DNA of 64,000 nt from Halorubrum trapanicum (GCF_017873555.1 NZ_JAGGKE010000006.1:124001-188000); one strand, 5' to 3'. Shown: positions 48,189-57,654, numbered from the stretch's first letter. Made by a program: numbers and translations. Notes: generated from the letters alone by a model not told the origin.

Positions 48189-48326
48189 GACGGTCCCTCT
48201 TTTCGTCCCGATCGGTCCCCGTCGCTTCTACCCGAGCGGCTACTCCCTGCCGAGCGGCCGCTTCCTCGCCGCGCGCTCGCCTCCGTGAGGGGCATACCTA
48301 AGTGCCGACTCCCGAAACGGAGGGGT

Positions 48327-49373
48327 ATGCCGCCGAGCGTACTCATGCTGGGATGGGGGTTCCCGCCGAACATCACCGGCGGGCTGGACGTCCACGTCGG
48401 GGAACTGTTCACCGGGCTGCGAGACGACCTCGGCGTCGACGTCACGCTGGTGTTGCCCGCGGAGTTCGCCCCCGACGACGAGCCGGGACTCGAACCGGTC
48501 GAGACCGGCGAGGGCGACGTGGCGGCGCGCGTCGGCCAGCTCTCCGACCGGTTCGCCGCGCTCGCGCCCGACCACGACGTGGTCCACACGCACGACTGGT
48601 TCGGGTACGGTCCCGGCCGCGCCGCCGCCCGCGAGTCCGACGCCACCTGGGTCTCCTCGTTCCACTCGCTGGCGAGCGACCGCAACATCGACCCGCCGAG
48701 CCGAGAGGTCGAGACCGAGCGCCGGCTCGCGAACGCGGCCGACACGAACATCGCGGTCAGCGAGATCGTCCGCGAGGACATCCGGGAGCTGTACGACGCC
48801 GACTCGCGGGTCGTGTACAACGGCTTCTCGACGCCGAAGTTCTCCGGGAAGGACGTGCGCGCCGACCTCGGCATCGACGGCGAGATGCTGTTCTTCGTCG
48901 GCCGTCACACCGACCAGAAGGGGATCTCGCACCTCCTGTACGCGACCAAGAAGCTCCGCGGCCGCGACGCGACGCTCGTCGTCGGCGGGTCGGGCCACCA
49001 GACCGAGCAGCTGAAGCGGTTCGTCGAGCTGCTCGGCATCGAGGAGCGCGTCGAGTTCGTCGGCTACGTCCCCGAGGCGGAGCTTGGCGACTACTACGCC
49101 GCCTCGGACGCGTTCGTCTCGCCGTCGTACGCGGAGCCGTTCGGCATCACCATCACCGAGGCGCTGGAGGCGGGGACGCAGGTCGTCGCGACCCGCTCGG
49201 GCGTCGCCGAGGTGCTCCCCGACGACTGCCTCGTGGAGGTCGAGACGGACTCGGAGTCGATCGTCGACGGGATGATCGAGGCGCTCGACCGCGAGGAGCC
49301 GCCGCAGTACGAGCGCCGCGAGTGGGGCGCCGTCGCCGAGGACACGCTCGCCGTGTACGAAGACGTCGCGTAA
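48327..49373 (+). CDS. GT4-family glycosyltransferase, glycogen-synthase-like
   Basis: A 348-residue GT-B enzyme. It begins MPPSVLMLGWGFPPNITGGLDVHVGELFTGL, with the GG loop of starch/glycogen-synthase-type GT4 enzymes, then VVHTHDWFGYGPGRAAARES. The C-terminal half has FFVGRHTDQKGISHLLYATKKL and the E-x7-E motif at EPFGITITEALEAG. ADP- or UDP-glucose as donor fits the family but is not proven. ATG 48327 begins the fold; the earlier in-frame ATG adds basic residues. GGCATACCTAA about 30 nt before the start may be the promoter. Confidence 0.88.
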   Translation: MPPSVLMLGWGFPPNITGGLDVHVGELFTGLRDDLGVDVTLVLPAEFAPDDEPGLEPVETGEGDVAARVGQLSDRFAALAPDHDVVHTHDWFGYGPGRAAARESDATWVSSFHSLASDRNIDPPSREVETERRLANAADTNIAVSEIVREDIRELYDADSRVVYNGFSTPKFSGKDVRADLGIDGEMLFFVGRHTDQKGISHLLYATKKLRGRDATLVVGGSGHQTEQLKRFVELLGIEERVEFVGYVPEAELGDYYAASDAFVSPSYAEPFGITITEALEAGTQVVATRSGVAEVLPDDCLVEVETDSESIVDGMIEALDREEPPQYERREWGAVAEDTLAVYEDVA

Positions 49374-49409
49374 GTTCCCCGGTCCCCGTCCCCCGCGACC
49401 GCAACGCGT

Positions 49410-49733
49410 TCAGTCCTCTCCGCCGCGGTACACGTCGAACTCCGTCACCGGCTCCGGGTGCGTGACCCGGAAGCCGTCGGCGGTCTCCATCACGCCGCGC
49501 GTGCTGCCGGTCGCCCCGCCGTACGGGCTCTCCTCGCCGCCCGCGCCGGCGCCCTGGTACGGCGAGGTGTACGGCGATCCGGACACCGGATCGTCGAACC
49601 CCTCGGGCGGGAGGTAGATCCGCTCGCCGTCGTCCGACCGCACGACGACGGCGACGTCTCGCGTGCCGGTCACGTCGATGACCGTGCGGTCCGCCGTGAT
49701 CCGCGAGTCGACCTCGATGTCGGTGTCGTCCAT
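49410..49733 (-). CDS. Unknown haloarchaeal protein
   Basis: A 107-residue protein: MDDTDIEVDSRITADRTVIDVTGTRDVAVVVRSDDGERIYLPPEGFDDPVSGSPYTSPYQGAGAGGEESPYGGATGSTRGVMETADGFRVTHPEPVTEFDVYRGGED. Residues 1-45 look like a beta-rich domain (ERIYLPPEGFDDP), the middle is Gly/Ser/Tyr-rich, and the end again beta-rich (GFRVTHPEPVTEFDVYR). No motif is recognised. It is convergent with the glycosyltransferase and divergent from rpa1. Confidence 0.65.
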   Translation of the reverse strand: MDDTDIEVDSRITADRTVIDVTGTRDVAVVVRSDDGERIYLPPEGFDDPVSGSPYTSPYQGAGAGGEESPYGGATGSTRGVMETADGFRVTHPEPVTEFDVYRGGED

Positions 49734-49890
49734 GTGGCCTCCTGTGACCGGGAGCGGTTTAGCTGTGCCGGCGGGGCGCGCTGCTGTCCCGGCCGGACCG
49801 CCCCGGCGCACCGACGCCCCGGCAGAACGCGACGCGCCGCGGGAACCCCGTGGTGAATCCTTTTGTGCGGCCGCGCCGAACCTCGCTTCG

Positions 49891-51165
49891 ATGGACGTCA
49901 ACAGCCATGCCGAGGAGCTCGCCTCCGACCTCGGCGTCGACAAAGAGGAGGTCAAAGCCGACCTACAGAACTTACTGGAGTACAGCGTCCCCATCGACGA
50001 GGCGAAACAGAGCGTCCGCCGGAAACACGGCGGCGGTGGCGGCGGCTCCTCCCCCACGCCCGACGCCGTCGACGTCGGCGAGATCACGACGGACAACGAC
50101 GGCGTGACGGTGACGGTCCGCGTGCTCACGCAGGGGACGCGCACGATCCGCTATCAGGGCGACGACCTCACGATCCGCGAGGGCGAGGTCGCCGACGAGA
50201 CGGGCGTCATCTCCTACACCGCCTGGCAGGACTTCGGCTTCGAGCCGGGCGACTCGCTGACGATCGGCAACGCCGGCGTCCGCGAGTGGGAGGGAGAGCC
50301 GGAGCTAAACCTCAACGACTCGACGACCGTCGCCATCGCCGACGAGGCGGTCGCGGTCGACCGCGAGGTCGGCGGCGACCGCAGCCTCGTCGACATCGCG
50401 GCGGGCGATCGCGGGCGCAACGTGGAGGTCCGCGTGCTGGAGGTCGACGAGAAGACCATCTCCGGGCGCGACGGCGAGACGGAGATCCTCGAAGGGGTCG
50501 TCGGCGACGAGACCGCGAAGCTCCCGTTCACCGACTGGCAGCCCCGCTCCGAGATCGAGGCCGGCGCCGACCTCCGGATCGAGGACGTGTACGTGCGGGA
50601 GTTCCGCGGCGTCCCCTCGATCAACCTCACCGAGTTCTCGACGGTGACGCCGCTGCCCGATCCCGTCGAAGTCGCCGAGGACGCCCCCCGGCTCTCGGTC
50701 GCGGACGCCGTCGCCTCCGGCGGGATGTTCGACGTCGAGGTCGTCGGCAACGTCCTCGAGATCCGGGACGGCTCCGGACTCATCGAGCGTTGTCCGGAGT
50801 GCGGCCGCGTCGTCCAGAACGGCCAGTGCCGGAGCCACGGCGACGTCGACGGCGAGGACGACCTCCGCGTGAAGGCCATCCTCGACGACGGCACCGACAC
50901 CGTCACCGTCGTCCTCGACGACGAGCTGACGGCCGAGGTGTACGGCGGCGACCTCGATGACGCCCTCGACGCCGCGAAGGACGCGATGGACAAGGAGGTC
51001 GTCGCCGACGACATCGCCGACTCGCTCGTCGGGCGCGCGTACCGCGTCCGCGGGAACCTCTCGGTGGACGACTACGGCGCCACCCTCGACGCGGACGAGT
51101 TCGAACTCGCGGACGACGACCCGGCCGAGCACGCCCGCGCCGCGCTCGCGGAGGTGGGCGAATGA
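49891..51165 (+). CDS. rpa1: Replication protein A, single-stranded-DNA binding (RPA1)
   Basis: A 424-residue protein. Residues 1-50 are a helical start (AEELASDLGVDKEEVKADLQNLLEYSVPIDEAKQSVRRKHGG), followed by three OB folds (about 65-150, 165-250 and 280-400). The third has a zinc finger with CPECG and CRSH (about 309-325). It coats single-stranded DNA in replication and repair. The order rpa1, rpap1, rpe with 4- and 1-nt overlaps is the operon known from Haloferax volcanii. The start at 49891 is set by the family N-terminus. Confidence 0.93.
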   Translation: MDVNSHAEELASDLGVDKEEVKADLQNLLEYSVPIDEAKQSVRRKHGGGGGGSSPTPDAVDVGEITTDNDGVTVTVRVLTQGTRTIRYQGDDLTIREGEVADETGVISYTAWQDFGFEPGDSLTIGNAGVREWEGEPELNLNDSTTVAIADEAVAVDREVGGDRSLVDIAAGDRGRNVEVRVLEVDEKTISGRDGETEILEGVVGDETAKLPFTDWQPRSEIEAGADLRIEDVYVREFRGVPSINLTEFSTVTPLPDPVEVAEDAPRLSVADAVASGGMFDVEVVGNVLEIRDGSGLIERCPECGRVVQNGQCRSHGDVDGEDDLRVKAILDDGTDTVTVVLDDELTAEVYGGDLDDALDAAKDAMDKEVVADDIADSLVGRAYRVRGNLSVDDYGATLDADEFELADDDPAEHARAALAEVGE

Positions 51166-52811
51166 GCGACGACGGGCCGGGCGCCCGGGAGGTCGCCTAC
51201 CGGCTGTTCGCCGCCGAGTTCGACGACGCCTCGCTGTCGTACTCCGAGAGCGACGAGGAGCGCGCCCCCAACTACGTCGTCACGCCGACCGGCGCGCGGG
51301 TGAACCGCCTGTTCACGGCGGGCGTGCTCACCGAGGTCGAGCGCGTGAACGACGAGACGCGCCGCGGCCGCGTCGTCGACCCCTCCGGCGCGTTCGTCAC
51401 CTACGCCGGCCAGTACCAGCCGGAGGCGCAGACCTTCTTGGAGCGCGCCGACCCGCCCGCGTTCGTCGCGCTCACCGGGAAGGCGCGCACCTTCGAGCCG
51501 GAGGACTCCGACCGCGTGTTCACCTCGGTCCGCCCGGAGAGCCTCAACGAGGTCGACGCCGACACCCGCGACCGCTGGGTCGTCTCCGCCGCGGAGGCCA
51601 CCCTCGACCGCCTCGCGGTGTTCGCGACGGCGCTCGACTCCGACCTGCGGGGCGACGACCTCCGCGCCGGGCTGGAGGCGGGCGGCGCCCCCGCCCCGCT
51701 CGCGGCCGGGATCCCGAAGGCACTCGATCACTACGGCACCACGGCGGCCTACGCCGAGGCGGTCCGCCGGCTCGCGGTCGACGCCCTCGAGATGATCGCG
51801 GGCGACCGCGACGAGGTCCGCGCCCTCGACGTCGCCCCCGACGAGGGGGAGGCGACCGCGATCGGTCCGCTCCCGGACACCGACGTGACGATCGAGGAAC
51901 CGGCCGCCACGACCGGAAGCGACGAGGTCTCGGAGGGGGAGTCCGTCTCCGAGCCGACCGCGGACGCCGAAGCCTCAGTCGACGACTCGGCTGAGCCGGC
52001 GACGGATGAGTCGACCGATACGGGAACCGACAAATCGACCGATACGGGAACCGGTTCTCCCGACGAGTCAGAACCCCTCACCGACGCGGACGATTCGGAC
52101 GAGACGACCGACGTCGCTGACGCCGCCGATACTCCCGATGACGGCGGTCTCGGCGACTTCGACGCGACCGCAGACGACGCGGCCGCGACCACGGAAGACG
52201 ACGCGGACGCGACCGCAGACGACGCGGCCGCGACCACGGAAGACGACGCGGACGCGACCGCAGACGACGCGGATACGACCACGGAAGACGACGCGGATGC
52301 GACCGCGGACCTCGATCCGGACGCGGACGCCGACGACATGTACCAGCTCGACGACGAGGAGCGCGAGGAGATCGAGTCCGAGTTCGGGACCGACTTCTCG
52401 ACCGGGACCGAGGTCGACGAGCCCGGCGAGGCCGACATCGACGTGCCCGACCCCGAGGACCTCGCCGAGGAGTCTGTCGACGATTCCGCGGCGGCGGCGG
52501 ACGCGGTCACCGGCGAGGGCGACGAGACCGAGACCGCCGACGCCTCCGAGTCGGCGGTCGAAACCGACGTGGAATCCGATTCCGACGGGGAGGTCGACGC
52601 CGACGAAGGGGGAGACGTCGACCTCGAATCCGCGGCGGTCGCGGCGATGGCCGACCTCGACGACGGCGACGGGGCGCCCCGCGAGGCGGTCGTCGAACGC
52701 GTCGCGGACGAGCGCGGCGTCGAGCCGGGCGCGGTCGAGGACGCCATCCAGGACGCGCTGATGAGCGGCCAGTGTTACGAGCCGGGAGACGGGCTGCTCA
52801 AGCCGATCTGA
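51162..52811 (+). CDS. rpap1: RPA-associated protein with a long acidic, repeat-rich region
   Basis: A 549-residue protein. Residues 1-215 form the conserved RPAP domain (REVAYRLFAAEFDDASLSYSESDEERAPNYVVTPTGARVNRLFTAGVLTEV, RGRVVDPSGAFVTYAGQYQPEAQTFLERADPPAFVALTGKAR), OB-like, which works with RPA1. Residues about 230-480 are very acidic (Asp, Thr, Ala, Glu) and include three 15-residue repeats. The last 65 residues form a small winged-helix-like domain (AAVAAMADLDDGDGAPREAVVERVADERGVEPGAVEDAIQDALMSG). The middle linker is longer than in other members I know. It overlaps rpa1 (ATGA) and rpe (TGATG). Confidence 0.88.
   Translation: MSDDGPGAREVAYRLFAAEFDDASLSYSESDEERAPNYVVTPTGARVNRLFTAGVLTEVERVNDETRRGRVVDPSGAFVTYAGQYQPEAQTFLERADPPAFVALTGKARTFEPEDSDRVFTSVRPESLNEVDADTRDRWVVSAAEATLDRLAVFATALDSDLRGDDLRAGLEAGGAPAPLAAGIPKALDHYGTTAAYAEAVRRLAVDALEMIAGDRDEVRALDVAPDEGEATAIGPLPDTDVTIEEPAATTGSDEVSEGESVSEPTADAEASVDDSAEPATDESTDTGTDKSTDTGTGSPDESEPLTDADDSDETTDVADAADTPDDGGLGDFDATADDAAATTEDDADATADDAAATTEDDADATADDADTTTEDDADATADLDPDADADDMYQLDDEEREEIESEFGTDFSTGTEVDEPGEADIDVPDPEDLAEESVDDSAAAADAVTGEGDETETADASESAVETDVESDSDGEVDADEGGDVDLESAAVAAMADLDDGDGAPREAVVERVADERGVEPGAVEDAIQDALMSGQCYEPGDGLLKPI
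52164..52310 (+). repeat. 45-bp tandem repeat inside rpap1
   Basis: Three units start at 52164, 52209 and 52254, with a partial fourth to about 52310. Each encodes ATADDAAATTEDDAD or a variant with two changes. The first two are identical at nearly every base and the third differs slightly, which indicates recent duplication. Copy number could vary between strains. Confidence 0.85.
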
Positions 52812-53605
52812 TGGCGCGGGTCGAGCCGGTCGTCGGCGAGCCGGCGGCCGTGGCCGACCTCGACGGGGAACGCGCGCTGCTCGTCGCCGACGTCCACGCC
52901 GGCATCGAGGTTGGCCTGCGCTACGAGCGCGGCGTCGAACTGGACTCCCGCGCCGACGAGCGTCGCGAGCGGCTCTGTGACCTCGTCGTCGAGACCGACG
53001 CCGACCGGCTCGTGGTGCTCGGCGACCTCGCGCACCGGATCGGCGCGCCCGACGGCGACGAACGCGAGGAGCTGGAAACCCTGATCCGCGCCGTCACGGA
53101 CCGAGTTCCGATGACGCTCGTCGAAGGGAACCACGACGCGGGCGTCGCGGCGGCGTTCGCCGCCGACCTCGACGTCATCGGCTCCGAAGGCGGGTTCCTC
53201 GGCGACGAGCCGACGTCCGGCGTCGCGGTCTGTCACGGCCACACGTGGCCCGACCCCGCACTCCTCGACGCCGACGTGGTGTGTACCGGCCACGAACACC
53301 CGCAGGTGCGGCTGGAGGACGCGGTCGGCGGCTCGCGCGTCGAGCGCGCGTGGCTCCGCGGCGAACTCGACCCGGCGGCGTTCGTGGAAGACGCCGGAGA
53401 TGAGCGGGACGGTTCCGACCCGCCCGAAGACGACTCCGACCCGCCCGAACTTGTCGTCTTCCCGGCGTTCAACGAGCGGTCCGGCGGAACGTGGGTGAAC
53501 GTCGAGGGACAGTCGTTCCTCGCGCCGTACCTCCCCGCGGCGCTGCCCGCCGCGGACGCGTACCTGCTCGACGGGACGCGCCTTGGAGATTATCGGCAGG
53601 TCTGA
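52811..53605 (+). CDS. rpe: Metallophosphoesterase of the rpa1 operon
   Basis: A 264-residue calcineurin-like enzyme. All metal motifs are present in order: VADVHAG (D-x-H), VVLGDLAH (GD), LVEGNHD (GNHD), VCHGHTW (GH) and GHEHPQV (GHxH). It is expected to hydrolyse phosphodiesters and acts alongside the RPA proteins, presumably on DNA or nucleotides. An acidic insert (EDAGDERDGSDPPEDDSDPPE) precedes the last strands. ATG 52811 shares one base with the rpap1 stop. Confidence 0.92.
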   Translation: MARVEPVVGEPAAVADLDGERALLVADVHAGIEVGLRYERGVELDSRADERRERLCDLVVETDADRLVVLGDLAHRIGAPDGDEREELETLIRAVTDRVPMTLVEGNHDAGVAAAFAADLDVIGSEGGFLGDEPTSGVAVCHGHTWPDPALLDADVVCTGHEHPQVRLEDAVGGSRVERAWLRGELDPAAFVEDAGDERDGSDPPEDDSDPPELVVFPAFNERSGGTWVNVEGQSFLAPYLPAALPAADAYLLDGTRLGDYRQV

Positions 53606-53625
53606 ACCGCAGAAAACGAGTCCGC

Positions 53626-54099
53626 CTACTCCTCGACCGGCCGGAACCGGAACCCGTCCCACTCCTGGCTCTCCGGTTCGCGGATGCCGGCGCCCGGCTC
53701 CCGAAGCTCGTCGGCGTAGACCGGCTCGACGCGGTCGCCGATGTCGACGTCGAACTGCTCGTCGGCGTCGGCGTCGCCGCTCCCGGTCTCGGCTATCTGG
53801 CCGAGCGCGCGGACCGGCGGTCCGTCGTACCCGTCGCCCATCTCGAACTCGACGATCGCGAGGGTGTTCGGCTCGCGGACGCCCGGGGGCGTCGCGGTCG
53901 ATGTCGTCCAGGTGACGACCCGGCCCTCGCGCTCGCGGAGGTCGACCGTCCCGACGCGCTCGGCGCCGTTCGGACCCACGGTGTGGGGCGGGTACGTGAC
54001 GGTGCCGTCCGCGTACTCCGTCGCCTCGAAGGTCGGTTCGCCGCTGTTCCTCTCGTCGCTTCCGGTCGCGCTGTCGGCGTCGGTCTCGTTGTCGCTCAT
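53626..54099 (-). CDS. DUF35 OB-fold protein partner of the thiolase
   Basis: A 157-residue protein. An Asp/Ser/Thr-rich leader is followed by a DUF35 OB-fold (VGPNGAERVGTVDLREREGRVVTWTTSTATPPGVREPNTLAIVEFEMGDGYDGPPVRALGQIAETG.DIGDRVEPVY). The rubredoxin-like zinc ribbon typical of DUF35 is missing, as no CxxC is present. In archaea these proteins hold acyl-CoA between thiolase and partner enzymes. Its ATG overlaps the thiolase stop by 4 nt. A role in acyl-CoA or isoprenoid chemistry with the thiolase is inferred. Confidence 0.82.
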   Translation of the reverse strand: MSDNETDADSATGSDERNSGEPTFEATEYADGTVTYPPHTVGPNGAERVGTVDLREREGRVVTWTTSTATPPGVREPNTLAIVEFEMGDGYDGPPVRALGQIAETGSGDADADEQFDVDIGDRVEPVYADELREPGAGIREPESQEWDGFRFRPVEE

Positions 54100-55256
54100 T
54101 GGCTTCCCTCCAAAACGGTGGTGGTCACGCAGTTCCCGAACCCGCCGACGTTGCAGGCGAGACCCGTGTCGGCCTCGACCTGTCGCGGCCCGGCGTCGCC
54201 CGTGACCTGCTTGAATATCTCGTACACCTGCGCGACGCCGCTGGCGCCGAGCGGGTGCCCCTTCGATTTGAGACCGCCGGAGGTGTTGATCGGGAGGTCG
54301 CCGTCGCGGTCGGTGACGCCCTCCTCGACCGCCTTCCACCCCTCGCCCTTCTCGAAGAAGCCGAGGTCCTCGCTCTGGAGGAACTCCAAGATCGTGAACA
54401 TGTCGTGGAGTTCGGCCACGTCGACGTCGTCCGGGGAGATTCCGGCCATCTCGTAGGCGATATCCGAGGAGTCGACGACGCCGCCCATCGTCGTCGGGTC
54501 CGCGCGCTCGTGGACGACGTGCGTGTCGGTCGCGCCGCCGATGCCAGAAATCACGGCGTAGCTGCCGTCGGGCGCGTACTCCTCGGCGACGGACTCGGGA
54601 CAGAACACGAGCGCCGCGGACCCGTCGGTGATCGGGCAGAAGTCGTACAGCCGGAGGGGGTCGGCGACGGTCGGCGAGTCGAGGACCGTGTCGAGGTCGA
54701 CCTCCTTCTGAAACTGCGCGTGGGGGTTGTCCACGCCGTTAGCGTGGTTCTTCACCGCGACCTTCCCGAGGCTCTCGCGGGGCGCGTCGTACTCGTCGAG
54801 GTACAGGCGCGCGGTGAGGCCCGCAAAGGAGGGGAGCGTCACGCCCTGTTTGTACTCGACCGGGTGGGTGAGCGACGCGATCACGTCGGTCGCCTCCGCG
54901 GTCGTCCGGTGGGTCATCTTCTCGCCGCCGACGAGCATCGTGAGGTCGCTCGCGCCGGAGGCGACCGACTGCCACGCCGCGTACACCCCGGCGCCGCCCG
55001 ACGAGGAGGTCTGGTCGATCCGCGCGGTGTAGGCCGGCTGCGCCGCGAGGTCGTGGGCGAGCGCGTTCGGGACGCCGGTCTGTCCCTCGAACTCGCCGCT
55101 GGCCATGTTCGAGACGTACAGGTGGTCGAGGTCGTCGCCGTCGACGCCGGCGTCGTCGAGCGCGGCCGCGCCCGCCTCCGCCAGCAGCTCCCGCACCCAG
55201 GCGTCGCGCTGCCCGAACCGGGTCATCGACGCGCCGACGATCGCTACGCGTTCCAT
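54096..55256 (-). CDS. Thiolase-fold protein with Ser in place of the nucleophilic Cys
   Basis: A 386-residue thiolase of the archaeal/SCP2 type. The fold is clear: ERVAIVGASMTRFGQRD at the start, and VDVAELHDMFTILEF, GGLKSKGHPLGASGVAQV and LACNVGGFGNCVTTTV at the end with the catalytic His and a C-terminal Cys. Where the acylated Cys belongs (EAACASGG) the sequence is DQTSSSGG, giving Ser84. It may be a non-canonical or scaffolding thiolase. It is translated together with the DUF35 partner, suggesting a joint acyl-CoA complex. Confidence 0.85.
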   Translation of the reverse strand: MERVAIVGASMTRFGQRDAWVRELLAEAGAAALDDAGVDGDDLDHLYVSNMASGEFEGQTGVPNALAHDLAAQPAYTARIDQTSSSGGAGVYAAWQSVASGASDLTMLVGGEKMTHRTTAEATDVIASLTHPVEYKQGVTLPSFAGLTARLYLDEYDAPRESLGKVAVKNHANGVDNPHAQFQKEVDLDTVLDSPTVADPLRLYDFCPITDGSAALVFCPESVAEEYAPDGSYAVISGIGGATDTHVVHERADPTTMGGVVDSSDIAYEMAGISPDDVDVAELHDMFTILEFLQSEDLGFFEKGEGWKAVEEGVTDRDGDLPINTSGGLKSKGHPLGASGVAQVYEIFKQVTGDAGPRQVEADTGLACNVGGFGNCVTTTVLEGSQ

Positions 55257-55359
55257 ATCGGTGGGTCCACCGCGGTCGCCTAAAACGTACCTCTCTGCGG
55301 TCGGCGACGGGTCGGCAGCGCCCGCCGCCGTCCCGATTACCCGTCGGACGGGGTGACCG

Positions 55360-57654
55360 CTACTCCGCGCGTCGTCCGCCGTGCCCCGGGTAGTCGCGCT
55401 CGAACCGCGACCCGATCTCCTCGCGGTCGAGTCGGATCACGACCGGGCGTCCGTGCGGACAGGCGTACGGGTTCTCGCAGGCGTCGAGCCGGTCGAGGAG
55501 GTCGACGACCCGCCCCTCGGTCAGCGAGGTGTTGCCCGTGACCGAGGGGTAGCAGGCGAGGTCGGCGAGCAGCTCGTCGACGGCGTCGACGACCGGGGCG
55601 TCGCCCGCGGCGGCGTCGTCGACCAGCGCGGACAGGGCGTCGCGCAGGAGGTCGGGGTCGAGCGCGGCGTCGAAGACGGCCGGGACCGCTGTCACCGAGA
55701 CCGCGCGGTCGCCCGCCCGCTCGGCCCGGAAGCCGATCTCGGAGAGGTCGTCGACGAACTCCTCGAACAGCGCCGCCTCGCGGGCGGTCAGCTCGATTCG
55801 GACCGGCTCAGCGAGCGCCTGCGCGTCCGCGCCGTCCGCGAAGACAGCCTTGAGCCGCTCGTAGTTCACCCGCTCGTCGGCCGCGTGCTGGTCGATCAAC
55901 ACGAGGCCGTCCGGCGCCTCCGCGACGACGTACGTCTCGTGAAGCTGGCCGAGTATCCGCAGCGAGGGCAGCGAGTCGAACTCGCGCTCGCTCTCCGTCG
56001 CCTCGCCGTCGAGGGTCCGCTGTCGCGTCGCGGGGTTCGTTCGGGGGGTCGAGCGAGTCGCGTCCGACGGCGTCGTGCCCGATTGCGTCGCGTCCGATCG
56101 CGCCGTATCCGACCGCGCTTCCCGCGTCTCGGGTTCCGCTGCCGCGTCGTCGGTGGGTTCTGTCTCGGTCTCCTCGCCGATGTCTCGACTCTCGCTTCCG
56201 GCGACGCCGTCGTCGGTCGCCGGTCCCGCGTCGCGATCCGCGGAGTCGTCCTGCCAACTCCGGGGAGAGGGTCGAGGTTCGCCGTTCGCACCGTCGGTCG
56301 CGTCGTCGGTCGCACCGCTACCCAGATCGTCGACCGCCCACGCCGCGTCGTCGTCGGGGTCCAGTTCGGTCGGCGTCGCCGACTCTTCGGCGTCGGTCTC
56401 GATCGACATTTCGCCGCTTTCGGGCGCTCCGCCGGGCGTTCGCTCGGAATCGGCCGACTCGGCCGACTCGGTCGCCGTCGTCGGTTCGCGCCCCTCGCGC
56501 GCGGCGCGCTCGTGGTCCGTGTCCGCGCCCCCGACGGCCTCGTCGTCGGGCGTCTCCGGAGTGACGGCGGTCTCGGCGGGCGCCGACTGGCCGCGGGGCG
56601 CCGTCGACCGGATCAGGCCGTGGTCGAGGAGGGCGTCCTCGACGGCGGCCTCGACCGCCGAGCGGACCGCCGACTCCTCGTCGAAGCGCACCTCCAGCTT
56701 CCGGGGGTGGACGTTCACGTCGACGTCGCCGGCCGGGACCTCGACGAAGAGGACCGCGAACGGGTAGCGGTCGGGCGCCAGCTGCCCGCCGTAGGCGTCG
56801 AGGGTCGCCTCGCGGAGCGCGCTCGCGGTGACGTACCGTCCGTTGACGTACGTCGAGAGGTAATCGCGGGTCGAGCGCGCCGTCTCGGGGTGCGAGACCA
56901 GTCCCGTGACCCGCTCGACGGGGGCGTCGTCGTCGGCCCCTCCGTCCGCGTCGCCCTCGTCGGGCGTCCAGTCGACGTCGATCATCGACTCGGCCACCTC
57001 GCGGCCGTAGACGGCGAGGACGGCCGAGCGGAGGTCGCCGTTCCCCTCGGTCGCGAACGTCTCGCGGCCGTCGTGTTCCAGCGAGACCGCGACGTCCGGA
57101 TTCGCCAGCGCGTAGCCGGTCACGACGGTGTTCACGTGGTCGAACTCGGTGGCGGTCCGCTTGAGGAACTTCTCCCGGGCGGGCGTGTTGAAGAAGAGGT
57201 CGTCGACCTCGACGGTCGTCCCCGCCGGACAGCCCGCGGGGCGGACCTCGCCCACCTCGCCGCCCTCGACGGCGATCTCCGCGCCGGCCTCGGCGTCCGG
57301 GGGGCGCGAGCGGACGGTGAGCCGGGAGACGGCGCCGACGGTGTACAGCGCCTCGCCGCGGAAACCGAGGGTCCCGACGCCGCGGTCGAGGTCCTCGATG
57401 TCGCCGATCTTCGAGGTGGCGTGTTCGGCGACGGCCGCCTCCAGCTGGTCTTCGGGGATGCCGACGCCGTCGTCGCGGACGCGGATCCCCTCGGTGCCGC
57501 CGGACTCGACCGAGACGGCGACGCGGCTCGCGCCCGCGTCGAGGCTGTTCTCGACCAACTCCTTCACGACGCTCGCGGGGCGCTCGACGACCTCGCCGGC
57601 CGCGATCCGCTGGACGGTCCGCTCGTCCAACCGCTCGATGTCTGGCGGCTCCAT
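55360..57654 (-). CDS. mutL: DNA mismatch repair protein MutL with endonuclease motif
   Basis: A 764-residue protein. The GHKL ATPase domain is complete (IAAGEVVERPASVVKELVENSLDAGAS, RDDGVGIPEDQL, GTLGFRGEALYTVGAVSRLTV), then the transducer domain (to about 350). An acidic, Thr/Ser-rich linker (about 360-560) leads to the C-terminal domain with the metal-binding DQHAADERVNYE (about 588-599), exactly DQHA-X2-E-X4-E, and CPHGRP near residue 732. It should nick mismatched DNA. The start at 57654 begins MEPPDIERLDERTVQR; no mutS is next to it. Confidence 0.95.
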   Translation of the reverse strand: MEPPDIERLDERTVQRIAAGEVVERPASVVKELVENSLDAGASRVAVSVESGGTEGIRVRDDGVGIPEDQLEAAVAEHATSKIGDIEDLDRGVGTLGFRGEALYTVGAVSRLTVRSRPPDAEAGAEIAVEGGEVGEVRPAGCPAGTTVEVDDLFFNTPAREKFLKRTATEFDHVNTVVTGYALANPDVAVSLEHDGRETFATEGNGDLRSAVLAVYGREVAESMIDVDWTPDEGDADGGADDDAPVERVTGLVSHPETARSTRDYLSTYVNGRYVTASALREATLDAYGGQLAPDRYPFAVLFVEVPAGDVDVNVHPRKLEVRFDEESAVRSAVEAAVEDALLDHGLIRSTAPRGQSAPAETAVTPETPDDEAVGGADTDHERAAREGREPTTATESAESADSERTPGGAPESGEMSIETDAEESATPTELDPDDDAAWAVDDLGSGATDDATDGANGEPRPSPRSWQDDSADRDAGPATDDGVAGSESRDIGEETETEPTDDAAAEPETREARSDTARSDATQSGTTPSDATRSTPRTNPATRQRTLDGEATESEREFDSLPSLRILGQLHETYVVAEAPDGLVLIDQHAADERVNYERLKAVFADGADAQALAEPVRIELTAREAALFEEFVDDLSEIGFRAERAGDRAVSVTAVPAVFDAALDPDLLRDALSALVDDAAAGDAPVVDAVDELLADLACYPSVTGNTSLTEGRVVDLLDRLDACENPYACPHGRPVVIRLDREEIGSRFERDYPGHGGRRAE

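Noticed and set aside
49410-50144. A 244-residue reading of the unknown gene at 49410
   Set aside because: The upstream part overlaps rpa1 and is Ser/Arg-rich shadow sequence; MDDTDIEVDSR at 49733 is the natural start.
52006-52761. A plus-strand Arg/Thr/Pro-rich frame overlapping rpap1
   Set aside because: It is a frame-shifted reading of the acidic repeat region, with no start context or domain.
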